Shown piece by piece: positions 45,252-56,600 of a DNA stretch of 64,000 nt. The stretch comes from Edaphochlamys debaryana (lineage: Eukaryota; Chlorophyta; Chlorophyceae; Chlamydomonadales): the NCBI GenBank assembly GCA_016858145.1, contig JAEHOE010000075.1:248001-312000 (forward strand), in the 5' to 3' direction. The translations under genes were made by a program, and so were the position numbers. The notes under the pieces were generated by a model. It made no database searches and was not told where the DNA came from. It was given only the letters and a program-made list of their open reading frames with translations. Positions within the stretch are counted from its first letter, which is position 1. Each line of letters begins with the position of its first letter.

Positions 45252-46275
45252 GGGGCCATGAGGTCTGTGCTTGCTGACAGTGCCTGACGAGTTCGGAGGG
45301 GACACACGTTGTTGCTTGTGACCAACTTTGACTCGGTGAAGACTGGAGGGACCAAGCGGAAGGCTTGGTGTTGGTGGTGGTTGCGGAGAGGAAGTTCGAC
45401 AGCTGGAAGCCGTGTCTTGTGCCGTGCATCTTGTGAAAGGACCTCAGGTGACATGACGGCATGGCATGGCAGCTGAGGAGGAATCCTGTGTACTGCCGCA
45501 ACTCCCGGTTTAAAGCCCGGGAGGAGTCGGGCGGACCCGGGCTTATGTCCCGAACGGCATAGGCCACAGGGGCCATACTGGAAGCGGCCTTGACCCTTGA
45601 GCGGGTTGGAGCCGGTTGACCAGCTCGGTTGCGAATCGGAGCTTACTCGAACATGCTTTGCAAACTTGCAGCAACGGCATCATTGTTTGGGGCTTCATCG
45701 TAGGATTCATGTGTTTACCGTGGGTGGGTGGGTGGGTGGGTGGGTGGGTGGGTACGGGGTGTGGCGGCGGGAACTCACGGCCGCGGGGCAGAGGGCCATG
45801 TCAGCCCTGTCGCGGTGTTGGCGTGGGGGGCAGGAGTGCATAACCAAGAGTGCTATCTCGAGTAAAGGCTTCCACGGAGGGGGCTGCAGCTGGTTATTGC
45901 CAAGCCGTGCAGACGGCCCCAACGCCGTGACTTTCCCTCCACGCCCCAGTCTGCCGGCCCCTGCCGGCCAGAACCCTACACTTTTCGGCTGCGGAAGTGG
46001 GGCAACCCGCACCCTGCAACTCGACGGGGCAGCCCCTTGCCTCTCCCATGTGTGCGTGTACCCTGGCGCTGGCCTCGGTTGACCACGGCGACATCGGGGT
46101 TCGTGCAATACGGGCGGGGAACGCCTTCGAGCGACCGACGTGCAGCAACATACATGTTGCATTGTTTAACAAGTTCTGTAGTACTGTACCTGAACAGCGA
46201 GCCAGCGTTGCTCGAAGCTTGGTGCGCCATGATGACAAGTAGAGGCCCCGCGCGGGCATAACACGTCGTGTAGGG
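45252..46275. other. Spacer between the M8-like gene and the calcium channel gene
   Basis: Contains the 3' untranslated region of the M8-like gene and the channel promoter. There is a small hairpin at about 45501-45524 (ctcccgg...cccgggag) and a (TGGG)8 run. No gene seen. Confidence 0.5.
45721..45753 (+). repeat. (TGGG)8 microsatellite
   Basis: Eight perfect TGGG units, able in principle to form a G-quadruplex, about 520 bases upstream of the calcium channel start codon. Confidence 0.9.
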
Positions 46276-49200
46276 ATGGCGGCTTCTGCAGCCTCCAGCG
46301 GGCAGGACCCGGGGCCGGGGCCACCTTCCTCGGACAAAATGAAGGAGGCCGAAGGAGACCCTCCTGGACCAAGCGGACACGAGACCGCCCAGAGCCGCGA
46401 AGCTCAATTGTCGGTGAGTCCTTGAGGATCGTCTCAGCGCAAGGTCAAACGGCAGGAGGCGAAACCTGCCATGGCCGCGTCTCTTCGGTCGTGTTGCGCG
46501 GCCCACTCTTTGTGACGCGCGGACGGTGACTGTAAACCCCGTATACCTCTCCTCCCAGGCTATCACGCTGGCGTATCCAGAGACGAGCCTGTTTGTGTTT
46601 AGAAAGCACAACCCGGTTCGCCGTGCCTGTATCGCCGTGATACACAACCCTCTATTCGACCACTTCATTCTTCTGTGCATTCTTGCAAACTGCGTGACGC
46701 TGGGCATGAGCAGCAACCGTGAGGCCTTTGACGAAACGACGATGGGCAGCGTGCTCAAGAAGCTGGAATACCTTTGGGTGAGCTGCTGTGGCCTGCACTG
46801 CGGGGCAACAGGCTGGGAGTACGGCCTCCGAGGAGCTTGGCCCTGAGTCCGCCCCCCCCCCCCCCTCCCCCACCCTCCAGGTTGCCATCTTTACGACTGA
46901 GGCGCTGCTGAAGATTGTGGCGATGGGCTTCTTCATGGCACCGGGATGTTACTTGCGAGACGGTAAGCTAGCTGGAGGGTCTGGACGGGGGGTGGAGGGC
47001 GGCGTCGCCCAAACAAGCTATGACGCAAGCCTAGATAGGCTCCTTCCCTCTCGTCCGCTTAGCTCGCCCCCTGTCCCGCCTGCCTCCCTGCCCAGGCTGG
47101 AACGTTGTGGACTTCGTGGTGGTTGTGCTGGGATTCGTTGACATATTCTCGTGAGCCTTTGCCGCGGGACAGTGGGGTTGGGGGCGGAGCGGCCCAGGCA
47201 GGGAGCATGGCAGGGACCGGAGCCCAGCCTGGCCAGAGCAGGGCTTCCTGCGGGGTTGCGGTCGCGGAGGCGCGTTGAGCCGCCGCTGGAGGTGGAGCTT
47301 CCTGAAGCAGGAGTCCAGGCTTTGGAAGGGCGTCTCGTCAAACCCCTGTCCCCGTCCCTGCCCGACTGTGTGCAGGTCGGGCAACCTGACGGCGCTGAGG
47401 ACGGTCCGTGTGCTGCGGCCGCTGCGGGCCGTAACCCGCATCAGCGGAATGCGGGTGAGGCGCCGTGGGGCGAGCTGCGTCGCGCGTGGCAGGGCTGGGG
47501 CTGAGAGTGGGGACAGGGAGGGGGAGGCCCGCTGCGCTCTGGCGTGGGCCTGTAGGAGCGAGGGGGATGAGGTTGGGGCCGCGGGCCGGGCGGCGACGCT
47601 CCAGGGCACGCCCTGGATCGTGGAGCTCAGGAGCCGACACGGGCGCTGGCGTTGGGTCTGGCACAGCGGCCGGGCACTGGCGGGGCAGCAGCAGATCCGG
47701 TCCGGGGCTCGGCGGGCTGCAGGCAGTGCTTTTGCTGCCAGTCTGGCCTGGCTGTCAGTCTGGAGGAGTGGGCGCCGGCCATATGATCGTCTGGGCCATG
47801 CGGCTCCGCACCGAGGACGGAGCGCCGGCGCTGGATTCTGGATCCCTGGCGGGCCTTCAGTGCGGGGAGCACGGCGGCGGCGGGCGGGCGCTGCCCGTGC
47901 TCGGACTGGAGCCCCGGCTGCAGCTCGGGACTGGGCGGCCGGCTGAGGGGATGAGCGGCCGGCGGCGCACTCTCTGTGGCGTGGGGTGGGCGCCGAGCAC
48001 GCGGATGGGCTCTGTGCCTGGCCTGCGGGAGCGAGGCCATGGCCCTGGGCTCAGAGAGAAGCCCACGGCCCGTGGGGCAGCTGGCGATGCGGGGTTCTTG
48101 GGGTGTGCGGCCAGGGTGCGGCGTTGGCTGCCGGCTGGTCCCTGCGGCCTGGGCCTGGAGGGAAGCCGCTGGGGCGGAGGGAAGCTTTGCGGAGCCCCTC
48201 AGCGCGGCACGCGGGGGGGCAAACAGCAACCGCGAGCCCTCATGTCAGCATGGGTGCCGTGCGGGTGTCGACGGCAGCGGCCCCGGCCGACCCCCACTAC
48301 CTGACGCTCCGAAGGGAGGTTGGGTGCCGTGCGGGTACGGCTCCATCCCAGCCTGGCCGCTGCCAAACCGCGCAGGGGAGGCGGCGGCCGCAGGCGGGCA
48401 GGTGGAGAGGTGGCGGCCGCAGGCGGCTCACCCCTGCGGGTCAAGTGCCCGGCCGGGGCTCCGCTGCTCCGGGGTCAGTGCCCTGGCAATCCAGCGCCGA
48501 GGGACCCTGGGGCCGGGCCCACGGAGCCGGCGGGCAGCGGCGCGGGGGCACCCTCAAGCTGCTGGGGCCGGACGGAGGGTGGCGCCTGCATCAGCATGTG
48601 TGCCTGCCTGGCGGCGCTGGCGGCAGCGCTGGGAGCGGGCGGGGTTCCGCAGAGCCACGTGGCCTGCCGGGAGCACTGAGTTTCAATTCTGCGCCGGAGG
48701 CGACCACGAAGTGCTCGGGGCTGCGCCAGGCCGCATGCTGCCGTCGCTGGCTGCCTCGCACCTGGGCGCCTGGGATGGGGGCGAGGCCCTGTGGCCCGTA
48801 CCCCGCCTTGCGGCCTCAGGGGGGTGGCTTAGCACAGCACCGGACGGCAGCCCCTGCAACTTCGATGCCGCGCAGCGGCGCCTCACCGCGGCACTCGCTG
48901 CGGTGCTGAAGCCTCAGCCATCCGTAGCGCTCAGCCTCGCCCCCACACCCCCGCTGACATCTTCCACTCCACACCGGGACTCCTGCGCTCCCCGTTCCCG
49001 ATGCGCCCATGCACCCCTCCTCGTTCTCAAGCCGGCCAGGGTGACCCCCTCCTCCCCCATCTTCCCCGCCCTCAGGTGCTGGTGATGACCATGCTGGACT
49101 CCATCCCCATGCTGCTGGACGTGTTCCTGCTCTGCGCTTTCACGTTCTTCATCTTCGGCCTCATAGCGGTGCAGCTGTTCTCGGGCGTGCTGAGATACAG

Positions 49201-50664
49201 GTGCGCCCGTGCTGCTCACGACTGGCCTGGTAGCACGCGACCCAAATGCTTCTGCTTCTGCTGGGCTCTTGAGTGGGTGCAGTGGGTTGCAGTGTCTGAT
49301 GCCCATATGTGAGATCACACCGCCCGACTTCATCGTGCCCGTGCCCTTGGTCACAGGTGTGGCACCCCCGTGTTTGACTGGGCCTACACGCTGCCCGGGA
49401 CGGACGGCGTGCCGGTGTACGGCAACGTGACCTACACGGTGACGGACGACGACTCCGGGACGGCCTGCAGCGGGCCCATGGAGGCCGGTGAGCCTGGGGA
49501 GTCGCTGGGGCTCGGGAGGGCGTGGGGCGTGGGACATGTTACCGTAGCCGGCGGCATGCGTGGCGAAGGGGTGCTGTGACCCACCAATGCTGGTGCTGCG
49601 TGAGAGGTGGCTCGGAGCCCCGGACAGAAGGTTCTGTGGGGCTCAGCGGCCGGAGGCGGCACGGGCGGAATCGAATCTGCACCAGCGCAGGCCTGGCAGG
49701 CGGGGGGGAGGAGACTGGCGAGAGCATCCAGGATGAGGGCAGCGCGCGCAAGTGACCTTTGCTCCTTGCCCCGCTCTCCCCAACTCCCGCGCAGAGTGGT
49801 ACAACATTAGCGGCTCGCCCGTGGCATCCCTGGGACCGGGCGGCCATGGGTACGCCTGCCCCAACGGCGGCGTGTGCGTGCTGTACGGCAACCCCAACTA
49901 CGGCATGACGTCGTTCGACCACATCCTGTGGGCCTGGCTCACCATCTTCCAGTGCATCACGCAGGAGTCGTGGACCGACATCATGTGAGCGCAGACGAGC
50001 TGTTTGGCCTGACCTGGCCTTAGCCAGCACGTGCGCCCTTCCTCCCTGAAACTTGATCCCACCGCACGGGGCCCCTTGCCTCCCCGTCCGCGGGCCGTGA
50101 CAACCCTCCTCAGCCAGCACATGTGCTTTTTTCCCCCCACCCTGATCCCACGCACCCTGCCTCCACAGCCCCACCTGCCTCCTCAACCCCACCTGTGACA
50201 TCCCACCTGCCGCACCCTTCCCGCAACCCCCCAGGTACTACACGCAGGACGCGCTCACGTGGTGGGTGTGGCCCTTCTACGTGGTGCTGGTGGTCTTCGG
50301 CTCCTTCTACCTGGTCAACCTGGCGCTGGCGGTGCTGTTCGTCCAGTTCAGCGCGGAGGCGCACGAGGAGGACAAGGCCGCGGCGGCGGAGGGCAAGAAG
50401 GGCCGGCGGAAGCGGAAGGGCAAGGGCGGCGAGGGCGCGGAGGGCGAGGGCGTGGAGGCCGGGGAAGGCGGCGACGGCACTCGCGCGGAGAAGGCGGATG
50501 CGGCGGGAGCTGGAGCGGCCGGGGGAGGAGGCGCGGGCGAGGGGAGCGGCAGCGATAGCGACACGGACTCGGACACGGACTCGGACTCGAGCGAGGGCAG
50601 CAGCGTGCGGCGGCTGGGCCAGGCCACGGGGCTGAGGCCCATCGGCCAGGGCGGGCCCTCGCTG
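46276..50664 (+). other. Calcium channel exons 1-9: N-terminus, domain I and I-II linker
   Basis: Exons: 46276-46413, 46559-46777, 46881-46962, 47096-47150, 47376-47454, 49076-49200, 49357-49487, 49795-49984, 50235-50664. Residues 1-46 are Pro/Ser-rich. S1 lies in [18 protein letters not shown]4 at about 169-190, the pore Glu at 334, and S6 in [20 protein letters not shown]. The I-II linker (about 379-485) is basic then Gly/Ser/Asp-rich with an SD repeat, and shows no obvious beta-subunit AID motif. Confidence 0.9.
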
Positions 50665-53600
50665 GTGAGCGCATGGGAGGCCGGAGCGCGTGGGGCCTGG
50701 GGGCTGGGGGCAAGCGGAGGGAGGGAGGTTACCAAAGGGGCAGGGCTGGCGACGGGGCTGGCGCTTGTTGGGGCCAGGGGCGGAGGCCGTGGCGGTGGCC
50801 CGCGTGTCCCTCCTGCCCCACCCCCCCTGAACCCACTCACCCTGCCGCCCCTCCGGCCCCTCACCCCTCCCCTCCGCCCCCCAGGAGCGCTCCCAGACGC
50901 GGCTGCCCGAACGCGAGGTGGAGGCCATGGCCCCCTGGCGGCGGCGCGTGTACGACCTGGCCGTGAGCCGCGCGCTCGAGGTGACCACCATGTCCCTCAT
51001 CGTGGTCAACACGTTGGTCATGTGCGTCAACTGGTTCGGCATGCCGTCCTCCGTGGAGCGCGCCACCAACATCATCAACTATGTGCTCACCTGCTACTTC
51101 CTGGTGGAGCTGGTCATCAAGCTCACGGGCTTCGGCTTCAGGAAGTGAGGCGGAAAGGGGGACGGGGATGGGGCGTGGGATGGGCGTGGGGTAGGTAGAA
51201 GGGCCAGGGAGGTGGGCGTGAATGGGGGCTTGGGAGGCGCGTCGGGTAGGCCCCTCCGTTCAGGCCCCTTTCACGTTACACACACGCTGTCCTCTCAACT
51301 CCCGCTTCCCGCCCTTGCCCCTCGCTCCACCCCAGGTACTTCAAGGACGGCATGAACGTGTTTGACTTCCTGGTGGTGGTCATCTCCATCACCGAGGTGC
51401 GGGGCTGTGGAGGGACGGGTTCTTCCGCAGCGTCAGAGATAAGCAAGCAAGAAACGTGTGGCCTCAACCTATGGCGCGTATTCTTTCCACCCCCGCCTAG
51501 ATGCTGCTCGACATCATCCCCTCCGTGGCGGGCGTGGGGCCGCTGTCCGTGCTGCGCGCCTTCCGCCTGCTCCGCGTGTTCCGCCTGGCGCGCAACTGGA
51601 AGGAGCTCAACATGATCATCCGCGCCATCTTCAAGTCCGTGGGCTCCACCACGTGGCTGCTGCTGCTCATGCTGCTCTTCATGTTCATCGCCGCGCTCAT
51701 GGGCATGCAGCTGTTTGGGTACAAGTGAGGAGGCGGGGGAGGGAGGGGAGGGCAGGGAGGAATGGGGAGTGGGGTCCGGAGGGGGAAAGGAGAACAGGGC
51801 GAGGGAAGCGACTTGAGCGCTTGCAGCCATCCAGCCGCAGTGTGCACGATCGAGGAGGGGTGGTGTGGGCTAAGTAGGTGCCGTGCTGCGCGAGGGGTCT
51901 GCGGCCGCGGCAGGAGGAAGCTCTCACATCATCTGGCCTAGCCGCCCAACAACAACCCTGGTCCCTGCCCCCCAGGTTCATGTTTTGCGACTACGTGGCG
52001 GGTGCCGCCGCCGTGTGCCCGCTGGGGCTGCGCATCTGGGGCGACTGCCCCAACCACTTCCACTGCTACCTGCCCTGCGACGCGGGCACCGTGGGCAGCT
52101 GGGTGGACGCGCCGGGGTCCTTCTACAACGACCTGGCGTGAGCAGCGGGCAGGGTTGGGGCGGGGGTCTGGGGCGGGGGACCGATGACACCAGGGTGGAG
52201 CGTGGACCTGCGGGGTGCGTGGCTGGGATGATAAACGGATGCGACTTGAAATGGAGATGAGGAGCTGTGCGGTGGTGGTGGTGGTGGTGCGGTCCAGAGG
52301 GGAAGGGAGTGTGGGCAGGGTGCAGCTCACGCGCCGCGCACAGCTGCAGCTGCATTCCTCCTTACCCGCTCTGCTGCCCACCTGCGCCTCATCTACGACC
52401 CCCGCAGCTACTGCGAGCGCTTCTGCGGCAGCCCCGAGGCCGCCGCGGCCGCCGACGCCAACGCCACTGCGGCCGCCGTGGCCTCCGCGGGCGGCTGCGA
52501 GTACCTGGCCATGGTGGGCAAGAGCCAGGTGCCGAGGGCCAACTTCGACAACATCTTCTGGTGGGTGCCGGCGGAGGGGAGGAGTGGGGGGGCGGGGCGG
52601 CGCCAGGAGGGCAACAGCGTTCTGTTGAGGGACAGGGTGCCGAACAACTACGAAGGGGAGGGAAGCCCTATCAGAAAGACTAGTCTGGCGTCCCTTTCAG
52701 ACTTGCTCCTCTCGCTTTGCTTTCCTTCGCCCGCCTCCCTCCCCCAGGGGCCTGTACACGGTGTTCCAGCTGCTGACGCAGGAGAACTGGAACAACGTCA
52801 TGTACGACGGCATGCGCTCCACCACGCCCTGGGCGGGCGTGTACTTCGTGGTCACCATGCTGGCGGGTACCTACCTGGTCTTCAACCTCTTCATCGCCAT
52901 CCTGCTCGACAACTTCAGGTGCGGCGGTGCCTGCTGGGCGCAGGCTGGGCGCACGCTGGGGTGGAGAGGGCGGGGCATTTTCAGGCGCCAGAGGGCCCGA
53001 TTGTGGCTGGGCTGGAAGCGTTAGCACAGGTTGGCTGAGCCGAAAGCCTGCCTTGCGTTGCCACCTCGTCACGGCACCCGGCTCACCGCCCACTCACCGC
53101 TGCGCACCTCCTCCGCTGCCTCCTTCCTTCCCCGCAGCGGCACCTTTGCGGACGGCACCAAGCGGCCCGAGGCGGACGTGGAGGCGGAGCTGGAGGCCAA
53201 GAAGGGCTCCGACTCGGACAGTGACGAGACCGACGAGGACGAGGCGCTGTTCAGCATGCGCACCACCGACATGTCGGCGTGGAGCGGCGGCGACGAGGAC
53301 GACGAAGACTACGAGGAGGTCCTGGACGACGACGAGGACGACGAGGACCACGACCAGGGCGTGGACCACGGCGACCTGGGCGACGGGTACGAGCACCCGC
53401 TGCGGGTGGCATCGCGAGCCACGTCGGAAGCAGCACCGGACCCGAATGCGCCCCCGCCGTCGCAGCAGCAGCCGCAGGCGCAGGCGCGGGGGCAGAAGCA
53501 GCAGGACGAGGGGGGCGGCGGGCCGCGGTCAAGTGTGGATCTGCCTTCAAGCCCGTCAGACAACCACCGGCACCGGGGCAGCATGGGCCGGCGCATCGTG

Positions 53601-56600
53601 CCTGTGGATTCGAACGGGCGGCCGGTGTCGCCCGCGCGTAATGCGGCCAGCCCCACGCAGGGCGGCAAGGCACGGCCGGTGAGCGCGTTCCGGGGCCCGG
53701 GCAACAGCATACGGCCGGTCAGCTCCAAACCTGGGGCTCGGCCGATCAGTGCCTACAACCGGCAGGGGCAGGGGCCCAACAGCATCCGGCCGATCAGCGC
53801 CAAGCCGGGGGCAAGACCCGTGAGCGCCTTCCAGCGGCAAGGCAACGGCAACAGCGTCCGGCCGATCAGCGCCAAGCCAGGCGCAAGGCCAGTCAGCTCT
53901 AAGCCCAGGGCTGGCGGCAGGCCCGACCAAGAGCTGACCACGGCGCCGTCCACGGTCAAGTTTGCTGCTGACCCCGCGCCGCACCGCCAAAGCCCATCGG
54001 GCGATGGCGTTGAGGCCGACGGTGACGAGCAGGGAGAGCAGACCCGGCCGCCGGAGGGGGCGCTCACGCGCACCACGTCCCTGGCGGCGTCGGCCTTCCA
54101 GTCTATGGTGTCGGTCAAGCACAACGACCACCTGGCCAAGTGCATACGCGGCCGGGCGCTGCTGCTCTTCGGGCCTGACAACTGGCTGCGGTGGCGGGCT
54201 GCTCGCCTGGTCCATCACACGTACTTCGAGCATGTGTCGATGCTGCTGATCCTCGCCTCGTCCATCACGCTCGCGCTGGACACGCCTCAGCTGCGACGAG
54301 ATGCGCCGCTGGCCATCGCGATCAAGTACATGGACTATGTGTTCACGGGCGCGTTTACGGTTGAGGCGCTGCTGAAGATCATCACCTTCGGCTTCCTCTT
54401 CACGGGCAAGCACGCGTACCTGCGCAGCGGCTGGAACATCCTTGACTTCATCGTTGTGCTGGTGGGCTACGCGCTGATCGCGATCGACGTGGCCGGCGTG
54501 GACGGCGAGAACCTCAAGATGCTCCGCGTGCTGCGGACACTGCGAGCGCTGCGCCCGTTGCGGGCTGCGAGTCGCTACGAGGGGCTCAAGGTGGTCGTCA
54601 ACTCGCTATTTGCGGTGCTGCCCGCCATGGCCAACGTTGCGCTCGTGTGTCTGCTCTTCTACATCATCTTCGCGATCCTGGCTGTCAACCTGTTCAAGGG
54701 CCAGTTGTTCAACTGTATCAATGCTGACTCGGGTGTCCGTTTGGACCCCTACTACCTGCTACCGCCTGGCGCCACGCTGGACCGGTCGTGGTGTGTGGCC
54801 GGAACCAACAACATCACGGGATCCGACTACTATGACAGCCGTAACATCAGCATGCCCCCATACACAATAAACACATTGTAAGCCGGGCTGGGATGGGCTG
54901 GGCTGAGGTGACCAGGTTGATATGACCAGGCCTGGGGGCAAGCCTGGCTGCCCTGCTGTGGAGTGGAAATGGGCTCGTTATTGTGTAATGCTAGCTGGGA
55001 ACTAGTTCGCATCCGGCCGCCTGGCCCTGGCCCTGACCATAGCCTGGCGCTTGTTGCCCCTTGTGCCGCCTCCCTTCCGCCACCACGCAGATGGGTCAAC
55101 CCCACTGCAAACTTTGACAATGTGGGGATAGCCATCCTCAGCCTCTTCCAGGTGTGTGTGTTTGTGTGTGGGGCGCGTCCTTCAGCTGGGAAGCAGTAGC
55201 CGCTCGGTAACCAGCTCCAGGCTCTGGGAAAGCTGCCCTGCGTCACTCCCTGGCCCCTTGCCCTTCCCCCTGGCCCCCCCCCTCCCCCCAGGTGGCTACC
55301 CTGGAGCTGTGGGTGGATATCATGTTCAGCGCCGTGGACACAGCGGGCGTGGACAAGCAGCCGCTGTGGAACCACCGACCCTACTTTGTGCTCTTCTTTG
55401 TCGTCTTTGTGCTCGTGTGCTCATTCTTCGTGCTCAACCTATTTATCGGCATTACTCTCGACAAGGTGGGGTCGTACGGCCCGCCAGGTCCCTGCGGGGC
55501 CGCTTGCCAGGAGCAGCACCGTCATGGAGCGTTCGGCAGCGTGCCATATGCCTTGCCCATCCTCGTATCCCCCTTCCTATTCGCCCTTTCCTATTCGCGC
55601 TTTCTGTCTCTCCCGCCGTCCCCCCAGTTTGCGGAGCTGCAGCAGGCCCAGATGCGCTCCAGTGTGTTTGTGACGCAGCAGCAGCAGACATGGATCGATA
55701 TCCAGAAGCTGCTGCGTGAGTCGGGGGTTCGGGCATTGATGGTGGCGGCCGGGCACAAATCTCTGTTGGGGTCCATGCCCGGTGGTCAAATGGCGCGGTT
55801 GAGCGCGTTGTGGGTGGCGCGGTTGAGGGGCTGTCTGCCACGGTTTGGCAGGCAGGGCCAACGAGAGGGGCCCTTGCACTCGGGCTTTGCCGCCGCCGCC
55901 TTCCTTCACCCACCCCTCCTCGTGTCCTCCCCCGCCATCCCTCAACCCCCCAGTGCGCACCTCCCTCGTGCTGAGCCCCGTGCGCCCCGACGAGTCGCTG
56001 TGGCGCGAGCAGCTGTACGACTTCGTGCAGGGGCAGGGCTTCGAGAACGCCATCCTGGCCACCATCTGCGTCAACGTGCTGTTCATGGGCATGGTGCACT
56101 CGGACATGAGCCCGCAGTGGCAGGTGGGTGGTGGCGGGGGGGGGGGGGGGGCAGAGAAGCGGATGCAGAAGTGGAGGCAAGGGGGCCCAGAAAGGGGGCT
56201 GGGGCGGAGGGCTGGGGGGCCGGTGGCCGGGGAGCGAGAGAGGGGAACAGTGTTGGAGGCAGAGCGGATCTTGGCGGCCACATCAGGGCTGCAAAGGAGA
56301 GCCACTTCAATCTGGTCGTGTAATCCGCTTCACAGCCTCTTCCGCTTCTGACGTCCCCACGCCCCCTCCCCGCTTCCACCCGAACCCCAGGACTGCATGT
56401 CGTACACCAACCTCATCTTCACGTGCGTGTTCGTGGTGGAGGCGGTGCTCAAGCTGCTGGCCTTCGGGCCGCGATCCTACTTCCGAGACAAGTGGCACGC
56501 GTGAGTCAGCCGCCCTTGGCCGGGGCCTTCGGGGAGCTGGGGCTGCGGGGCCTGCAGCGCAGGGCTTCAACGGAAGGACAATGGCGCCCGCCCCTACTTA

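Noticed and set aside
47465..49085. Several long overlapping open frames inside channel intron 5
   Set aside because: Open in more than one frame at once, no domain motifs, and exact phase-keeping splicing across them gives the conserved channel.
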